A stretch of DNA of 64,000 bases from Heracleum sosnowskyi (GCA_030848705.1 JAUIZM010000026.1:62001-126000), one strand, 5' to 3'; numbered from the stretch's first letter, positions 36,520 through 49,916 are shown. Notes: generated from the sequence alone by a model not told the origin. Numbers and translations: made by a program.

Positions 36520-37861
36520 TTGTGGATGTTCGTGCCTGAATCAGAGAAGAAGCCAGGGGTCGCCCGATTACGTATACCTCAAAGGGAGGTATACAAGGAA
36601 AATGGAGAAAAATTGAAGCGGGCCCTTTTGTCGATATTTTCTCGTAGCTTGACCCTATGGATCTATAGAATTGCAGAAAAGTTCATTTGGGGATGTCCGT
36701 GTATGAATCGGAGCAGATACCAGGGGACGCCCCATTACGTATACCTCTAAAGAGAGGTATACAAGGAAAATGGGGAAAAATTGAAGCGGGCCGTTTTGTG
36801 GATATTTTCTCATAGCTTGACCCTATGGGTTTATAGAATTGCACAAAAGTTCATTTGAGGATGTCCGTGCATGAATCGGAGCAGATACTAGTGGACGCCC
36901 GATTACGTATACCTCTAAAGAGAGGTATACAAGGAAAATGAAGAAAAATTGAAGCGGGCCCTTTTGTGGATATTTTCTCGTAGCTTGACCCTATGGGTTT
37001 ATAGAATTACAAAAAATTTCATTTGGGGATGTCCGTGTATGAATCGGAGCAGATACCAGGAGACGCCCGATTACGTATACCTATAAAGGGAGGTGTACAA
37101 GGAAAATGGAGAAAAATTGAAGCGGGCCCTTTTGTGGATATTTTCTCGTAGCTTGACCCTATGGGTTTATAGAATTGCAGAAAAGTTCATTTGGGGATGT
37201 CCGTGCCTGAATCGGAGAAGATACCAGGGGACGCCCGATTACGTATACCTCTAAAGGGAGGTATACAAGGAAAATGGAGAAAAATTGAAGCAGGCCCTTT
37301 TGTGGATATTTTCTCGTAGCTTGACCCTATGGGTTTATAGAATTGCATAAAAGTTCATTTGTGGATGTTCGTGCCTGAATCAGAGAAGATACCAGGGGAC
37401 GCCCGATTACGTATACCTCTAAAGGGAGGTATACAAGGAAAATGGAGAAAAATTGAAGTGGGCCGTTTTTTGGATATTTTCTCGTAGCTTGACCCTATGG
37501 GTTTATTGAATTGCAGAAAAGTTCATTTGGGGATGTCCGTGCCTGAATCGGAGAAGATACCAGGGGACGCCCGATTACGTATGCCTCTAAAGGGAGGTAT
37601 ACAAGGAAAATGGAGAAAAATTGAAGCAAGCACTTTTGTGGATTTTTCTCGTAGCTTGACCCTATGGGTTTATAGAACTACAGAAAAGTTCCTTTGGGGA
37701 TGTCTGTGTATGAATCTGAGCAGATACCAGGGGACGCCCGATTAGGTACACCTCTAAAGGGAGCTATAAAAGGAAAATGGGGAAAAATTGAAGCGGGCCG
37801 TTTTGTAGATATTTTCTCGAAGCGTGACCCTTTGGGTTTATAGAATTGCATAAAAGTTCAT
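36520..37861 (+). repeat. Unit 16, 8 monomers, 1342 bp (type X)
   Basis: It is a second X copy, 4693 bp from unit 13. Private changes include CTAGTGGACGCC near 36890 and CCTATAAAGGG near 37081. Confidence 0.88.
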
Positions 37862-39367
37862 TTGTGGATGTTCGTGCCTGAATTAGAGAAGATGCCAGGG
37901 GACGCCCGATTACGTATACCTCAAAGGGAGGTATACAAGGACAATGGAGAAAAATTGAAGCGGGCCCTTTTGTCGATATTTTCTCGTAGCTTGACCCTAT
38001 GGGTCTATAGAATTGCAGAAAAGTTCATTTGGGGATGTCCGTGTATGAATCGGAGCAGATACCAGGAGACGCCCGATTACGTATACCTCTAAAGGGAGGT
38101 GTACAAGGAAAGTGGAGAAAAATTGAAGCGGGCCCTTTTGTGGATATTTTCTCGTAGCTTGACCCTATGGGTTTATAGAATTGCAGAAAAGTTCATTTGG
38201 GGATGTCCGTGCCTGAATCGGAGAAGATACCAGGGGACGCCCGATTACGTATACCTCTAAAGGGATTATACAAGGAAAATGGAGAAAAATTGAAGCGGGC
38301 CCTTTTGTGGATATTTTCTCGTAGCTTGACCCTATGGGTTTATAGAATTGCATAAAAGTTCATTTGTGGATGTTCGTGCCTGAATCAGAGAAGATACCAG
38401 GGGACGCCCGATTACGTATACCTCAAAAGGGAGGTATACAAGGAAAATGGAGAAAAATTGAAGTGGGCCGTTTTTTGGATATTTTCTCGTAGCTTCCCTA
38501 TGGGTTTATAGAACTGCAGAAAAGTTCATTTGGGGATGTCCGTGCCTGAATCGGAGAAGATACCAGGGGACGCCCGATTACGTATGCCTCTAAAGGGAGG
38601 TATACAAGGAAAATGGAGAAAAATTGAAGCAAGCACTTTTGTGGATTTTTCTCGTAGCTTGACCCTATGGGTTTATAGAACTGCAGAAAAGTTCCTTTGG
38701 GGATGTCTGTGTATGAATCTGAGCAGATACCAGGGGACGCCCGATTACGTACACCTCTAAAGGGAGCTATAAAAGGAAAATGGGGAAAAATTGAAGTGGG
38801 CCATTTTGTAGATATTTTCTCGAAGCGTGACCCTTTGGGTTTATAGAATTGCATAAAAGTTCATTTGTGGATGTTCGTGCCTGAATCAGAGAAGATACCA
38901 GGGGACGCCCGATTACGTATACCTCTAAAGGGAGGTATACAAGGAAAATGGAGAAAAATTGAAGTGGACCGTTTTTTGGATATTTTCTCGTAGCTTGACC
39001 CTATGGGTTTATAGAATTGCAGAAAAGTTCATTTGGGGATGTCCGTGCCTGAATCGCAGAAGATACCAGGGGACGCCCGATTACGTATGCCTCTAAAGGG
39101 AGGTATACAAGGAAAATGGAGAAAAATTGAAGCAGCCCTTTTGTGGATATTTTCTCGTAGCTTGACCATATGGGTTTATAGAACTGTAGAAAAGTTCATT
39201 TGGGGATGTCTGTGTATGAATCTGAGCAGATACCAGGGGACGCCCGATTACGTACACCTCTAAAGGGAGCTATAAAAGGAAAATGGGGAAAAATTGAAGC
39301 GGGCCGTTTTGTGGATATTTTCTCGAAGCGTGACCCTTTGGGTTTATAGAATTGCATAAAAGTTCAT
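37862..39367 (+). repeat. Unit 17, 9 monomers, 1506 bp (type Y)
   Basis: It is a second Y copy, 4693 bp from unit 14. Private changes include GAATTAGAG in the key monomer (about 37881) and CCTCAAAAGGGAGG near 38421. Confidence 0.88.
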
Positions 39368-40709
39368 TTGTGGATGTTCGTGCCTGAATCAGAGAAGAAG
39401 CCAGGGGTCGCCCGATTACGTATACCTCAAAGGGAGGTATACAAGGAAAATGGAGAAAAATTGAAGCGGGCCCTTTTGTCGATATTTTCTCGTAGCTTGA
39501 CCCTATGGATCTATAGAATTGCAGAAAAGTTCATTTGGGGATGTCCGTGTATGAATCGGAGCAGATACCAGGGGACGCCCCATTACGTATACCTCTAAAG
39601 AGAGGTATACAAGGAAAATGGGGAAAAATTGAAGCGGGCCGTTTTGTGGATATTTTCTCATAGCTTGACCCTATGGGTTTATAGAATTGCACAAAAGTTC
39701 ATTTGAGGATGTCCGTGCATGAATCGGAGCAGATACTAGGGGACGCCCGATTACGTATACCTCTAAAGAGAGGTATACAAGGAAAATGAAGAAAAATTGA
39801 AGCGGGCCCTTTTGTGGATATTTTCTCGTAGCTTGACCCTATGGGTTTATAGAATTACAAAAAATTTCATTTGGGGATGTCCGTGTATGAATCGGAGCAG
39901 ATACCAGGAGACGCCCGATTACGTATACCTCTAAAGGGAGGTGTACAAGGAAAATGGAGAAAAATTGAAGCGGGCCCTTTTGTGGATATTTTCTCGTAGC
40001 TTGACCCTATGGGTTTATAGAATTGCAGAAAAGTTCATTTGGGGATGTCCGTGCCTGAATCGGAGAAGATACCAGGGGACGCCCGATTACGTATACCTCT
40101 AAAGGGAGGTATACAAGGAAAATGGAGAAAAATTGAAGCAGGCCCTTTTGTGGATATTTTCTCGTAGCTTGACCCTATGGGTTTATAGAATTGCATAAAA
40201 GTTCATTTGTGGATGTTCGTGCCTGAATCAGAGAAGATACCAGGGGACGCCCGATTACGTATACCTCTAAAGGGAGGTATACAAGGAAAATGGAGAAAAA
40301 TTGAAGTGGGCCGTTTTTTGGATATTTTCTCGTAGCTTGACCCTATGGGTTTATTGAATTGCAGAAAAGTTCATTTGGGGATGTCCGTGCCTGAATCGGA
40401 GAAGATACCAGGGGACGCCCGATTACGTATGCCTCTAAAGGGAGGTATACAAGGAAAATGGAGAAAAATTGAAGCAAGCACTTTTGTGGATTTTTCTCGT
40501 AGCTTGACCCTATGGGTTTATAGAACTACAGAAAAGTTCCTTTGGGGATGTCTGTGTATGAATCTGAGCAGATACCAGGGGACGCCCGATTAGGTACACC
40601 TCTAAAGGGAGCTATAAAAGGAAAATGGGGAAAAATTGAAGCGGGCCGTTTTGTAGATATTTTCTCGAAGCGTGACCCTTTGGGTTTATAGAATTGCATA
40701 AAAGTTCAT
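39368..40709 (+). repeat. Unit 18, 8 monomers, 1342 bp (type X)
   Basis: It is the third X copy. It aligns to unit 15 only as far as the M8 at about 40523, where unit 15 switches to type Y and this unit stays type X. Confidence 0.88.
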
Positions 40710-43183
40710 TTGTGGATGTTCGTGCCTGAATCAGAGAAGATGCCAGGGGACGCCCGATTACGTATACCTCAAAGGGAGGTATACAAGGACAATGGAGAAA
40801 AATTGAAGCGGGCCCTTTTGTCGATATTTTCTCGTAGCTTGACCCTATGGGTCTATAGAATTGCAGAAAAGTTCATTTGGGGATGTCCGTGTATGAATCG
40901 GAGCAGATACCAGGAGACGCCCGATTACGTATACCTCTAAAGGGAGGTGTACAAGGAAAGTGGAGAAAAATTGAAGCGGGCCCTTTTGTGGATATTTTCT
41001 CGTAGCTTGACCCTATGGGTTTATAGAATTGCAGGAAAGTTCATTTGGGGATGTCCGTGCCTGAATCGGAGAAGATACCAGGGGACGCCCGATTACGTAT
41101 ACCTCTAAAGGGATTATACAAGGAAAATGGAGAAAAATTGAAGCGGGCCCTTTTGTGGATATTTTCTCGTAGCTTGACCCTATGGGTTTATAGAATTGCA
41201 TAAAAGTTCATTTGTGGATGTTCGTGCCTGAATCAGAGAAGATACCAGGGGACGCCCGATTACGTATACCTCTAAAGGGAGGTATACAAGGAAAATGGAG
41301 AAAAATTGAAGTGGGTCGTTTTTTGGATATTTTCTCGTAGCTTGACCCTATGGGTTTATTGAATTGCAGAAAAGTTCATTTGGGGATGTCCGTGCCTGAA
41401 TCGGAGAAGATACCAGGGGACGCCCGATTACGTATACCTCTAAAAGGAGGTATACAAGGAAAATGGAGAAAAATTGAAGCAGGCCCTTTTATGGATATTT
41501 TCTCGTAGCTTGACCCTATGGGTTTATAGAACTGCAGAAAAGTTCATTTGGGGATGTCCGTGTATGAATCTGAGCAGATACCAGGGGACGCCCGATTACG
41601 TACACCTCTAAAGGGAGCTATAAAAGGAAAATGGGGAAAAATTGAAGCGGGCCGTTTTGTGGATATTTTCTCGAAGCGTGACCCTTTGGGTTTATAGAAT
41701 TGCATAAAAGTTCATTTGTGGATGTTCGTGCCTGAATCAGAGAAGATACCAGGGGACGCCCGATTACGTATACCTCTAAAGGGAGGTATACAAGGAAAAT
41801 GGAGAAAAATTGAAGCGTGCCCTTTTGTCGATATTTTCTTGTAGCTTGACTCTATGGGTTTATAGAATTACAGAAAAGTTCATTTGGGGATGTCCGTGTA
41901 TGAATCGGAGCAGATACCAGGGGACGCCCGATTACGTATACCTCTAAAAAGAGGTATACAAGGAAAATGGGGAAAAATTGAAGCGGGCCGTTTTGTGGAT
42001 ATTTTCTCATAGCTTGACCCTATGGGTTTATAGAATTGTACAAAAGTTCATTTGGGGATGTCCGTGCATGAATCGGAGCAGATACCAGGGGATGCCCGAT
42101 TACGTATACCTCTAAAGGGAGGTATACAAGGAAAATGAAGAAAAATTGCAGCGGGCCCTTTTGTGGATATTTTCTCGTAGCTTGACCCTATGGGTTTATA
42201 GAATTACAGAAAAGTTCATTTGGGGATGTCCGTGTATGAATCGGAGCAGATACCAGGGGACGCCCGATTACGTATACCTCTAAAGGGAGGTGTACAAGGA
42301 AAATGGAGAAAAATTGAAGCGGGCCCTTTTGTGGATATTTTCTCGTAGCTTGACCCTATGGGTTTATAGAATTACAGAAAAGTTCATTTGGGGATGTCCG
42401 TGTATGAATCGGAGCAGATACCAAGGGACGCCCGATTACGTATACCTCTAAAGGGAGGTGTATAAGGAAAATGGAGAAAAATTGAAGCGGGCCCTTTTGT
42501 GGATATTTTCTCGTAGCTTGACCCTATGGGTTTATAGAATTGCAGAAAAGTTCATTTGGGGATGTCCGTGCCTGAATCGGAGAAGATACCAGGGGACGCC
42601 CGATTACGTATACCTCTAAAGGGAGGTATACAAGGAAAATGGAGAAAAATTGAAGCAGGCCCTTTTGTGGATATTTTCTCGTAGCTTGACCCTATGGGTT
42701 TATAGAATTGCATAAAAGTTCATTTGTGGATGTTCGTGCCTGAATCAGAGAAGATACCAGGGGACGCCCGATTACGTATACCTCTAAAGGGAGGTATACA
42801 AGGAAAATGGAGAAAAATTGAAGTGGGCCGTTTTTTGGATATTTTCTCGTAGCTTGTCCGTGCCTGAATCGGAGAAGATACCAGGGGACGCCCGATTACG
42901 TATGCCTCTAAAGGGAGGTATACAAGGAAAATGGAGAAAAATTGAAGCAGGCCCTTTTGTGGATATTTTCTCGTAGCTTGACCCTATGGATTTATAGAAC
43001 TGCAGAAAAGTTCATTTGGGGATGTCTGTGTATGAATCTGAGCAGATACCAGGGGACGCCCGATTACGTACACCTCTAAAGGGAGCTATAAAAGGAAAAT
43101 GGGGAAAAATTGAAGCGGGCCGTTTTGTGGATATTTTCTCGAAGCGTGACCCTTTGGGTTTATAGAATTGCATAAAAGTTCAT
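40710..43183 (+). repeat. Unit 19, 15 monomers, 2474 bp
   Basis: The first 1.7 kb is a distant copy of units 9/10 (offset 18107 bp from 22603). The last part introduces the 44-bp deletion at 42856/42857 that marks domain III. Losses of 44, 1 and 1 give 15x168 minus 46. Confidence 0.86.
42856..42857. other. 44-bp deletion marking domain III
   Basis: CGTAGCTTG is joined to TCCGTGCCTG, losing ACCCTATGGG through GGGGATG from an M7 monomer. Only TG is shared at the ends. Nine copies lie at 42856, 44152, 46782, 48582, 51212, 54020, 55819, 61524 and 63492, each exactly 328 bp before a key mark. Confidence 0.92.
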
Positions 43184-44479
43184 TTGTGGATGTTCGTGCC
43201 TGAATCAGAAAAGATGCCAGGGGACGCCCGATTACGTATACCTCAAAGGGAGGAATACAAGGAAAATGGAGAAAAATTGAAGCGGGCCCTTTTGTCGATA
43301 TTTTCTCGTAGCTTGACCCTATGGGTCTATAGAATTGCAGAAAAGTTCATTTGGGGATGTCCGTGTATGAATCAGAGCAGATACCAGGGGACGCCCCATT
43401 ACGTATACCTCTAAAGAGAGGTATACAAGGAAAATGGGGAAAAATTGAAGCGGGCCGTTTTGTGGATATTTTCTCATAGCTTGACCCTATGGGTTTATAG
43501 AATTGCACAAAAGTTCATTTGAGGATGTCCGTGCATGAATCGGAGCAGATACTAGGGGATGCCCGATTACGTATACCTAAGAGAGGTATACAAGGAAAAT
43601 GAAGAAAAATTGAAGCGGGCCCTTTTGTGGATATTTTCTCGTAGCTTGACCCTATGGGTTTATAGAATTACAGAAAATTTCATTTGGGGATGTCCGTGTA
43701 TGAATCGGAGCAGATACCAGGAGACGCCCGATTACGTATACCTCTAAAGGGAGGTGTACAAGGAAAATGGAGAAAAATTGAAGCGGGCCCTTTTGTGGAT
43801 ATTTTCTTGTAGCTTGACCCTATGGGTTTATAGAATTGCAGAAAAGTTCATTTGGGGATGTCCGTGCCTGAATCGGAGAAGATACCTGGGGACGCCCGAT
43901 TACGTATACCTCTAAAGGGAGGTATACAAGGAAAATGGAGAAAAATTGAAGCAGGCCCTTTTGTGGATATTTTCTCGTAGCTTGACCCTATGGGTTTATA
44001 GAATTGCATAAAAGTTCATTTGTGGATGTTCGTGCCTGAATCAGAGAAGATACCAGGGGACGCCCGATTACGTATACCTCTAAAGGGAGGTATACAAGGA
44101 AAATGGAGAAAAATTGAAGTGGGCCGTTTTTTGGATATTTTCTCGTAGCTTGTCCGTGCCTGAATCGGAGAAGATACCAGGGGACGCCCGATTACGTATG
44201 CCTCTAAAGGGAGGTATACAAGGAAAATGGAGAAAAATTGAAGCAGGCCCTTTTGTGGATATTTTCTCGTAGCTTGACCCTATGGATTTATAGAACTGCA
44301 GAAAAGTTCATTTGGGGATGTCTGTGTATGAATCTGAGCAGATACCAGGGGACGCCCGATTACGTACACCTCTAAAGGGAGCTATAAAAGGAAAATGGGG
44401 AAAAATTGAAGCGGGCCGTTTTGTGGATATTTTCTCGAAGCGTGACCCTTTGGGTTTATAGAATTGCATAAAAGTTCAT
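43184..44479 (+). repeat. Unit 20, 8 monomers, 1296 bp
   Basis: It has the full M1-M8 order with domain III variants: GAATCAGAAAAGATGCC in the key monomer, GAGGAATACAAGG after it, CCTAAGAG at 43577 and the 44-bp deletion at 44152/44153. Losses of 44, 3 and 1 explain the length. Confidence 0.88.
43571..43591. promoter_or_regulatory. Junction dyad, shortened form (CCTAAGAG, 8-bp arms)
   Basis: A 3-bp loss leaves arms GTATACCT (43571-43578) and AGGTATAC (43584-43591) with a 5-base loop. This form is present once in each of units 20, 23, 26, 27, 28, 30 and 31 and nowhere before 43.5 kb. Confidence 0.7.
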
Positions 44480-45486
44480 TTGTGGATGTTCGTGCCTGAA
44501 TCAGAAAAGATGCCAGGGGACGCCCGATTACGTATACCTCAAAGGGAGGAATACAAGGAAAATGGAGAAAAATTGAAGCGGGCCCTTTTGTCGATATTTT
44601 CTCGTAGCTTGACCCTATGGGTCTATAGAATTGCAGAAAAGTTCATTTGGGGATGTCCGTGTATGAATCAGAGCAGATACCAGGGGACGCCCCATTACGT
44701 ATACCTCTAAAGAGAGGTATACAAGGAAAATGGGGAAAAATTGAAGCGGGCCGTTTTGTGGATATTTTCTCATAGCTTGACCCTATGGGTTTATAGAATT
44801 GCAGAAAAGTTCATTTGGGGATGTCCGTGCCTGAATCGGAGAAGATACCTGGGGACGCCCGATTACGTATACCTCTAAAGGGAGGTATACAAGGAAAATG
44901 GAGAAAAATTGAAGCAGGCCCTTTTGTGGATATTTTCTCGTAGCTTGACCCTATGGCTTTATAGAATTGCATAAAAGTTCATTTGTGGATGTTCGTGCCT
45001 GAATCAGAGAAGATACCAGGGGACGCCCGATTACGTATACCTCTAAAGGGAGGTATACAAGGAAAATGGAGAAAAATTGAAGTGGGCCGTTTTTTGGATA
45101 TTTTCTCGTAGCTTGACCCTATGGGTTTATAGAATTGCAGAAAAGTTCATTTGGGGATGTCCGTGCCTGAATCGGAGAAGATACCAGGGGACGCCCGATT
45201 ACGTATACCTCTAAAAGGAGGTATACAAGGAAAATGGAGAAAAATTGAAGCAGGCCCTTTTGTGGATATTTTCTCGTAGCTTAACCCTATGGGTTTATAG
45301 AACTGCAGAAAAGTTCATTTGGGGATGTCCGTGTATGAATCTGAACAGATACCAGGGGATGCCCGATTACGTACACCTCTAAAGGGAGCTATAAAAGGAA
45401 AATGGGGAAAAATTGAAGCGGGCCGTTTTGTGGATATTTTCTCGAAGCGTGACCCTTTGGGTTTATAGAATTGCATAAAAGTTCAT
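44480..45486 (+). repeat. Unit 21, 6 monomers, 1007 bp
   Basis: This is the shortest unit type. M3 and M4 are missing; a TCATAGC half-monomer is joined directly to an M5-type half at about 44800. It carries CTATGGCTTT (44951) and GAATCTGAACAG (about 45337). Only the key-monomer base is missing. Confidence 0.88.
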
Positions 45487-47109
45487 TTGTGGATGTTCGT
45501 GCCAAAATCAGAGAAGATGCCAGGGGACGCCCGATTACGTATACCTCAAAGGGAGGTATACAAGGAAAATGGAGAAAAATTGAAGCGGGCCCTTTTGTCG
45601 ATATTTTCTCGTAGCTTGACCCTATGGGTCTATAGAATTGCAGAAAAGTTCATTTGGGGATGTCCGTGTATGAATCGGAGCAGATACCAGGGGACGCCCC
45701 ATTACGTATACCTCAAAGGGAGGTATACAAGGAAAATGGGGAAAAATTGAAGCGGGTCGTTTTGTGGATATTTTCTCATAGCTTGACCCTATGGGTTTAT
45801 AGAATTGTACAAAAGTTCATTTGGGGATGTCCGTGCATGAATCGGAGCAGATACCAGGGGATGCCCGATTACGTATACCTCTAAAGGGAGGTATACAAGG
45901 AAAATGAAGAAAAATTGCAGTGGGCCCTTTTGTGGATATTTTCTCGTAGCTTGACCCTATGGGTTTATAGAATTACAGAAAAGTTCATTTGGGGATGTCC
46001 GTGTATGAATCGGAGCAGATACCAAGAGACGCCCGATTACGTATACCTCTAAACGGAGGTGTACAAGGAAAATGGAGAAAAATTGAAGCGGGCCCTTTTG
46101 TGGATATTTTCTCGTAGCTTGACCCTATGGGTTTATAGAATTGCAGAAAAGTTCATTTGTGGATGTTCGTGCCTGAATCAGAGAAGATACCAGGGGACGC
46201 CCGATTACGTATACCTCTAAAGGGAGGTATACAAGGAAAATGGAGAAAAATTGAAGTGGGCCGTTTTTTGGATATTTTCTCGTAGCTTGACCCTATGGGT
46301 TTATAGAATTACAGAAAAGTTCATTTGGGGATGTCCGTGTATGAATCGGAGCAGATACCAGGAGACGCCACCTCTAAAGGGAGGTGTATAAGGAAAATGG
46401 AGAAAAATTGAAGCAGGCCCTTTTATGGATATTTTCTCGTAGCTTGACCCTATGGGTTTATAGAATTGCAGAAAAGTTCATTTGGGGATGTCCGTGCCTG
46501 AATCGGAGAAGATACTAGGGGACGCCCGATTACGTATACCTCTAAAGGGAGGTATACAAGGAAAATGGAGAAAAATTGAAGCAGGCCCTTTTGTGGATAT
46601 TTTCTCGTAGCTTGACCCTATGGGTTTATAGAATTGCATAAAAGTTCATTTGTGGATGTTCGTGCCTGAATCAGAGAAGATACCAGGGGACGCCCGATTA
46701 CGTATACCTCTAAAGGGAGGTATACATGGAAAATGGAGAAAAATTGAAGTGGGCCGTTTTTTGGATATTTTCTCGTAGCTTGTCCGTGCCTGAATCGGAG
46801 AAGATACCAGGGGACGCCCGATTACGTATGCCTCTAAAGGGAGGTATACAAGGAAAATGGAGAAAAATTGAAGCAGGCCCTTTTGTGGATATTTTCTCGT
46901 AGCTTGACCCTATGGATTTATAGAACTGCAGAAAAGTTCATTTGGGGATGTCTGTGTATGAATCTGAGCAGATACCAGGGGACGCCCGATTACGTACACC
47001 TCTAAAGGGAGCTATAAAAGGAAAATGGGGAAAAATTGAAGCGGGCCGTTTTGTGGATATTTTCTCGAAGCGTGACCCTTTGGGTTTATAGAATTTCATA
47101 AAAGTTCAT
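45487..47109 (+). repeat. Unit 22, 10 monomers, 1623 bp
   Basis: The key monomer has CCAAAATCAGAG, and a second CCTCAAAGGG junction lies at about 45711. An 11-bp deletion, GACGCCACCTC, lies near 46364. Losses of 44, 11, 1 and 1 give 10x168 minus 57. Confidence 0.88.
46364..46369. other. 11-bp deletion at a monomer junction
   Basis: GACGCC runs straight into ACCTCTAAAGG, losing CGATTACGTAT and half of the left dyad arm. The only other copy is 4430 bp on, at about 50794. The related monomer near 53090 is intact. Confidence 0.82.
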
Positions 47110-48909
47110 TTGTGGATGTTCGTGCCTGAATCAGAAAAGATGCCAGGGGACGCCCGATTACGTATACCTCAAAGGGAGGTATACAAGGAAAATGGAGAAA
47201 AATTGAAGCGGGCCCTTTTGTCGATATTTTCTCGTAGCTTGACCCTATGGGTCTATAGAATTGCAGAAAAGTTCATTTGGGGATGTCCGTGTATGAATCA
47301 GAGCAGATACCAGGGGACGCCCCATTACGTATACCTCTAAAGAGAGGTATACAAGGAAAATGGGGAAAAATTGAAGCGGGCCGTTTTGTGGATATTTTCT
47401 CATAGCTTGACCCTATGGGTTTATAGAATTGCACAAAAGTTCATTTGAGGATGTCCGTGCATGAATCGGAGCAGATACTAGGGGACGCCCGATTACGTAT
47501 ACCTAAGAGAGGTATACAAGGAAAATGAAGAAAAATTGAAGCGGGCCCTTTTGTGGATATTTTCTCGTAGCTTGACCCTATGGGTTTATAGAATTGCAGA
47601 AAAGTTCATTTGGGGATGTCCGTGCCTGAATCGGAGAAGATACCTGGGGACGCCCGATTACGTATACCTCTAAAGGGAGGTATACAAGGAAAATGGAGAA
47701 AAATTGAAGCAGGCCCTTTTGTGGATATTTTCTCGTAGCTTGACCCTATGGGTTTATAGAATTACAGAAAAGTTCATTTGGGGATGTCCGTGTATGAATC
47801 GGAGCAGATACCAGGAGACGCCCGATTACGTATACCTCTAAACGGAGGTGTACAAGGAAAATGGAGAAAAATTGAAGCGGGCCCTTTTGTGGATATTTTC
47901 TCGTAGCTTGACCCTATGGGTTTATAGAATTGCAGAAAAGTTCATTTGTGGATGTTCGTGCCTGAATCAGAGAAGATACCAGGGGACGCCCGATTACGTA
48001 TACCTCTAAAGGAAGGTATACAAGGAAAATGGAGAAAAATTGAAGTGGGCCGTTTTTTGGATATTTTCTCGTAGCTTCACCCTATGGGTTTATAGAATTA
48101 CAGAAAAGTTCATTTGGGGATGTCCGTGTATGAATCGGAGCAGATACCAGGGGACGCCCGATTACGTATACCTCTAAAGGGGGGTGTACAAGGAAAATGG
48201 AGAAAAATTGAAGCGGGCCCTTTTGTGGATATTTTCTCGTAGCTTGACCCTATGGGTTTATAGAATTACAGAAAAGTTCATTTGGGGATGTCCGTGTATG
48301 AATCGGAGCAGATACCAGGGGACGCCCGATTACGTATACCTCTAAAGGGAGGTGTACAAGGAAAATGGAGAAAAATTGAAGCGGGCCCTTTTGTGGATAT
48401 TTTCTCGTAGCTTGACCCTATGGGTTTATAGAATTGCAGAAAAGTTCATTTGTGGATGTTCGTGCCTGAATCAGAGAAGATACCAGGGGACGCCCGATTA
48501 CGTATACCTCTAAAGGGAGGTATACAAGGAAAATGGAGAAAAATTGAAGTGGGCCGTTTTTTGGATATTTTCTCGTAGCTTGTCCGTGCCTGAATCGGAG
48601 AAGATACCAGGGGACGCCCGATTACGTATGCCTCTAAAGGGAGGTATACAAGGAAAATGGAGAAAAATTGAAGCATGCCCTTTTGTGGATATTTTCTCGT
48701 AGCTTGACCCTATGGATTTATAGAACTGCAGAAAAGTTCATTTGGGGATGTCTGTGTATGAATCTGAGCAGATACCAGGGGACGCCCGATTACGTACACC
48801 TCTAAAGGGAGCTATAAAAGGAAAATGGGGAAAAATTGAAGCGGGCCGTTTTGTGGATATTTTCTCGAAGCGTGACCCTTTGGGTTTATAGAATTGCATA
48901 AAAGTTCAT
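47110..48909 (+). repeat. Unit 23, 11 monomers, 1800 bp
   Basis: It includes CCTAAGAG (about 47502), CTAAACGGAGG (about 47836), CTTCACCC (about 48075) and GGGGGGTGTAC (about 48179) monomers and the 44-bp deletion at 48582/48583. Losses of 44, 3 and 1 explain the length. Confidence 0.87.
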
Positions 48910-49916
48910 TTGTGGATGTTCGTGCCTGAATCAGAAAAGATGCCAGGGGACGCCCGATTACGTATACCTCAAAGGGAGGAATACAAGGAAAATGGAGAAA
49001 AATTGAAGCGGGCCCTTTTGTCGATATTTTCTCGTAGCTTGACCCTATGGGTCTATAGAATTGCAGAAAAGTTCATTTGGGGATGTCCGTGTATGAATCA
49101 GAGCAGATACCAGGGGACGCCCCATTACGTATACCTCTAAAGAGAGGTATACAAGGAAAATGGGGAAAAATTGAAGCGGGCCGTTTTGTGGATATTTTCT
49201 CATAGCTTGACCCTATGGGTTTATAGAATTGCAGAAAAGTTAATTTGGGGATGTCCGTGCCTGAATCGGAGAAGATACCTGGGGACGCCCGATTACGTAT
49301 ACCTCTAAAGGGAGGTATACAAGGAAAATGGAGAAAAATTGAAGCAGGCCCTTTTGTGGATATTTTCTCGTAGCTTGACCCTATGGCTTTATAGAATTGC
49401 ATAAAAGTTCATTTGTGGATGTTCGTGCCTGAATCAGAGAAGATACCAGGGGACGCCCGATTACGTATACCTCTAAAGGGAGGTATACAAGGAAAATGGA
49501 GAAAAATTGAAGTGGGCCGTTTTTTGGATATTTTCTCGTAGCTTGACCCTATGGGTTTATAGAATTGCAGAAAAGTTCATTTGGGGATGTCCGTGCCTGA
49601 ATCGGAGAAGATACCAGGGGACGCCCGATTACGTATACCTCTAAAAGGAGGTATACAAGGAAAATGGAGAAAAATTGAAGCAGGCCCTTTTGTGGATATT
49701 TTCTCGTAGCTTAACCCTATGGGTTTATAGAACTGCAGAAAAGTTCATTTGGGGATGTCCGTGTATGAATCTGAACAGATACCAGGGGATGCCCGATTAC
49801 GTACACCTCTAAAGGGAGCTATAAAAGGAAAATGGGGAAAAATTGAAGCGGGCCGTTTTGTGGATATTTTCTCGAAGCGTGACCCTTTGGGTTTATAGAA
49901 TTGCATAAAAGTTCAT
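48910..49916 (+). repeat. Unit 24, 6 monomers, 1007 bp
   Basis: It is a copy of unit 21 at an offset of 4430 bp. The difference I saw is AAGTTAATTTGGGG near 49237 where unit 21 has AAGTTCATTTGGGG. Confidence 0.9.

Larger units (their letters stand above)
31600..40523 (+). repeat. 4693-bp-offset duplication (28 monomers)
   Basis: About 31600-35830 matches about 36293-40523. The key monomers at 31827, 33169 and 34675 map to 36520, 37862 and 39368. It carries whole X and Y units as a block. Confidence 0.9.
22418..42419 (+). repeat. Dispersed block copied 18.1 kb away
   Basis: About 22418-24312 matches about 40525-42419 at an offset of 18107 bp, from the AACTACAGAAAAG monomer through TTGCAGCGGG (24039 and 42146). 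To the left one copy has GGATATTTTC and the other GGATTTTTC; to the right one has GATACTAGGGTACG and the other GATACCAAGGG. Confidence 0.85.
42730..44801 (+). repeat. 1296-bp-offset duplication around the first 44-bp deletion
   Basis: About 42730-43505 matches about 44026-44801, ending where one copy continues with CACAAAAG and the other with CAGAAAAG. Both carry the 44-bp deletion and GAGGAATACAAGG. Confidence 0.8.
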
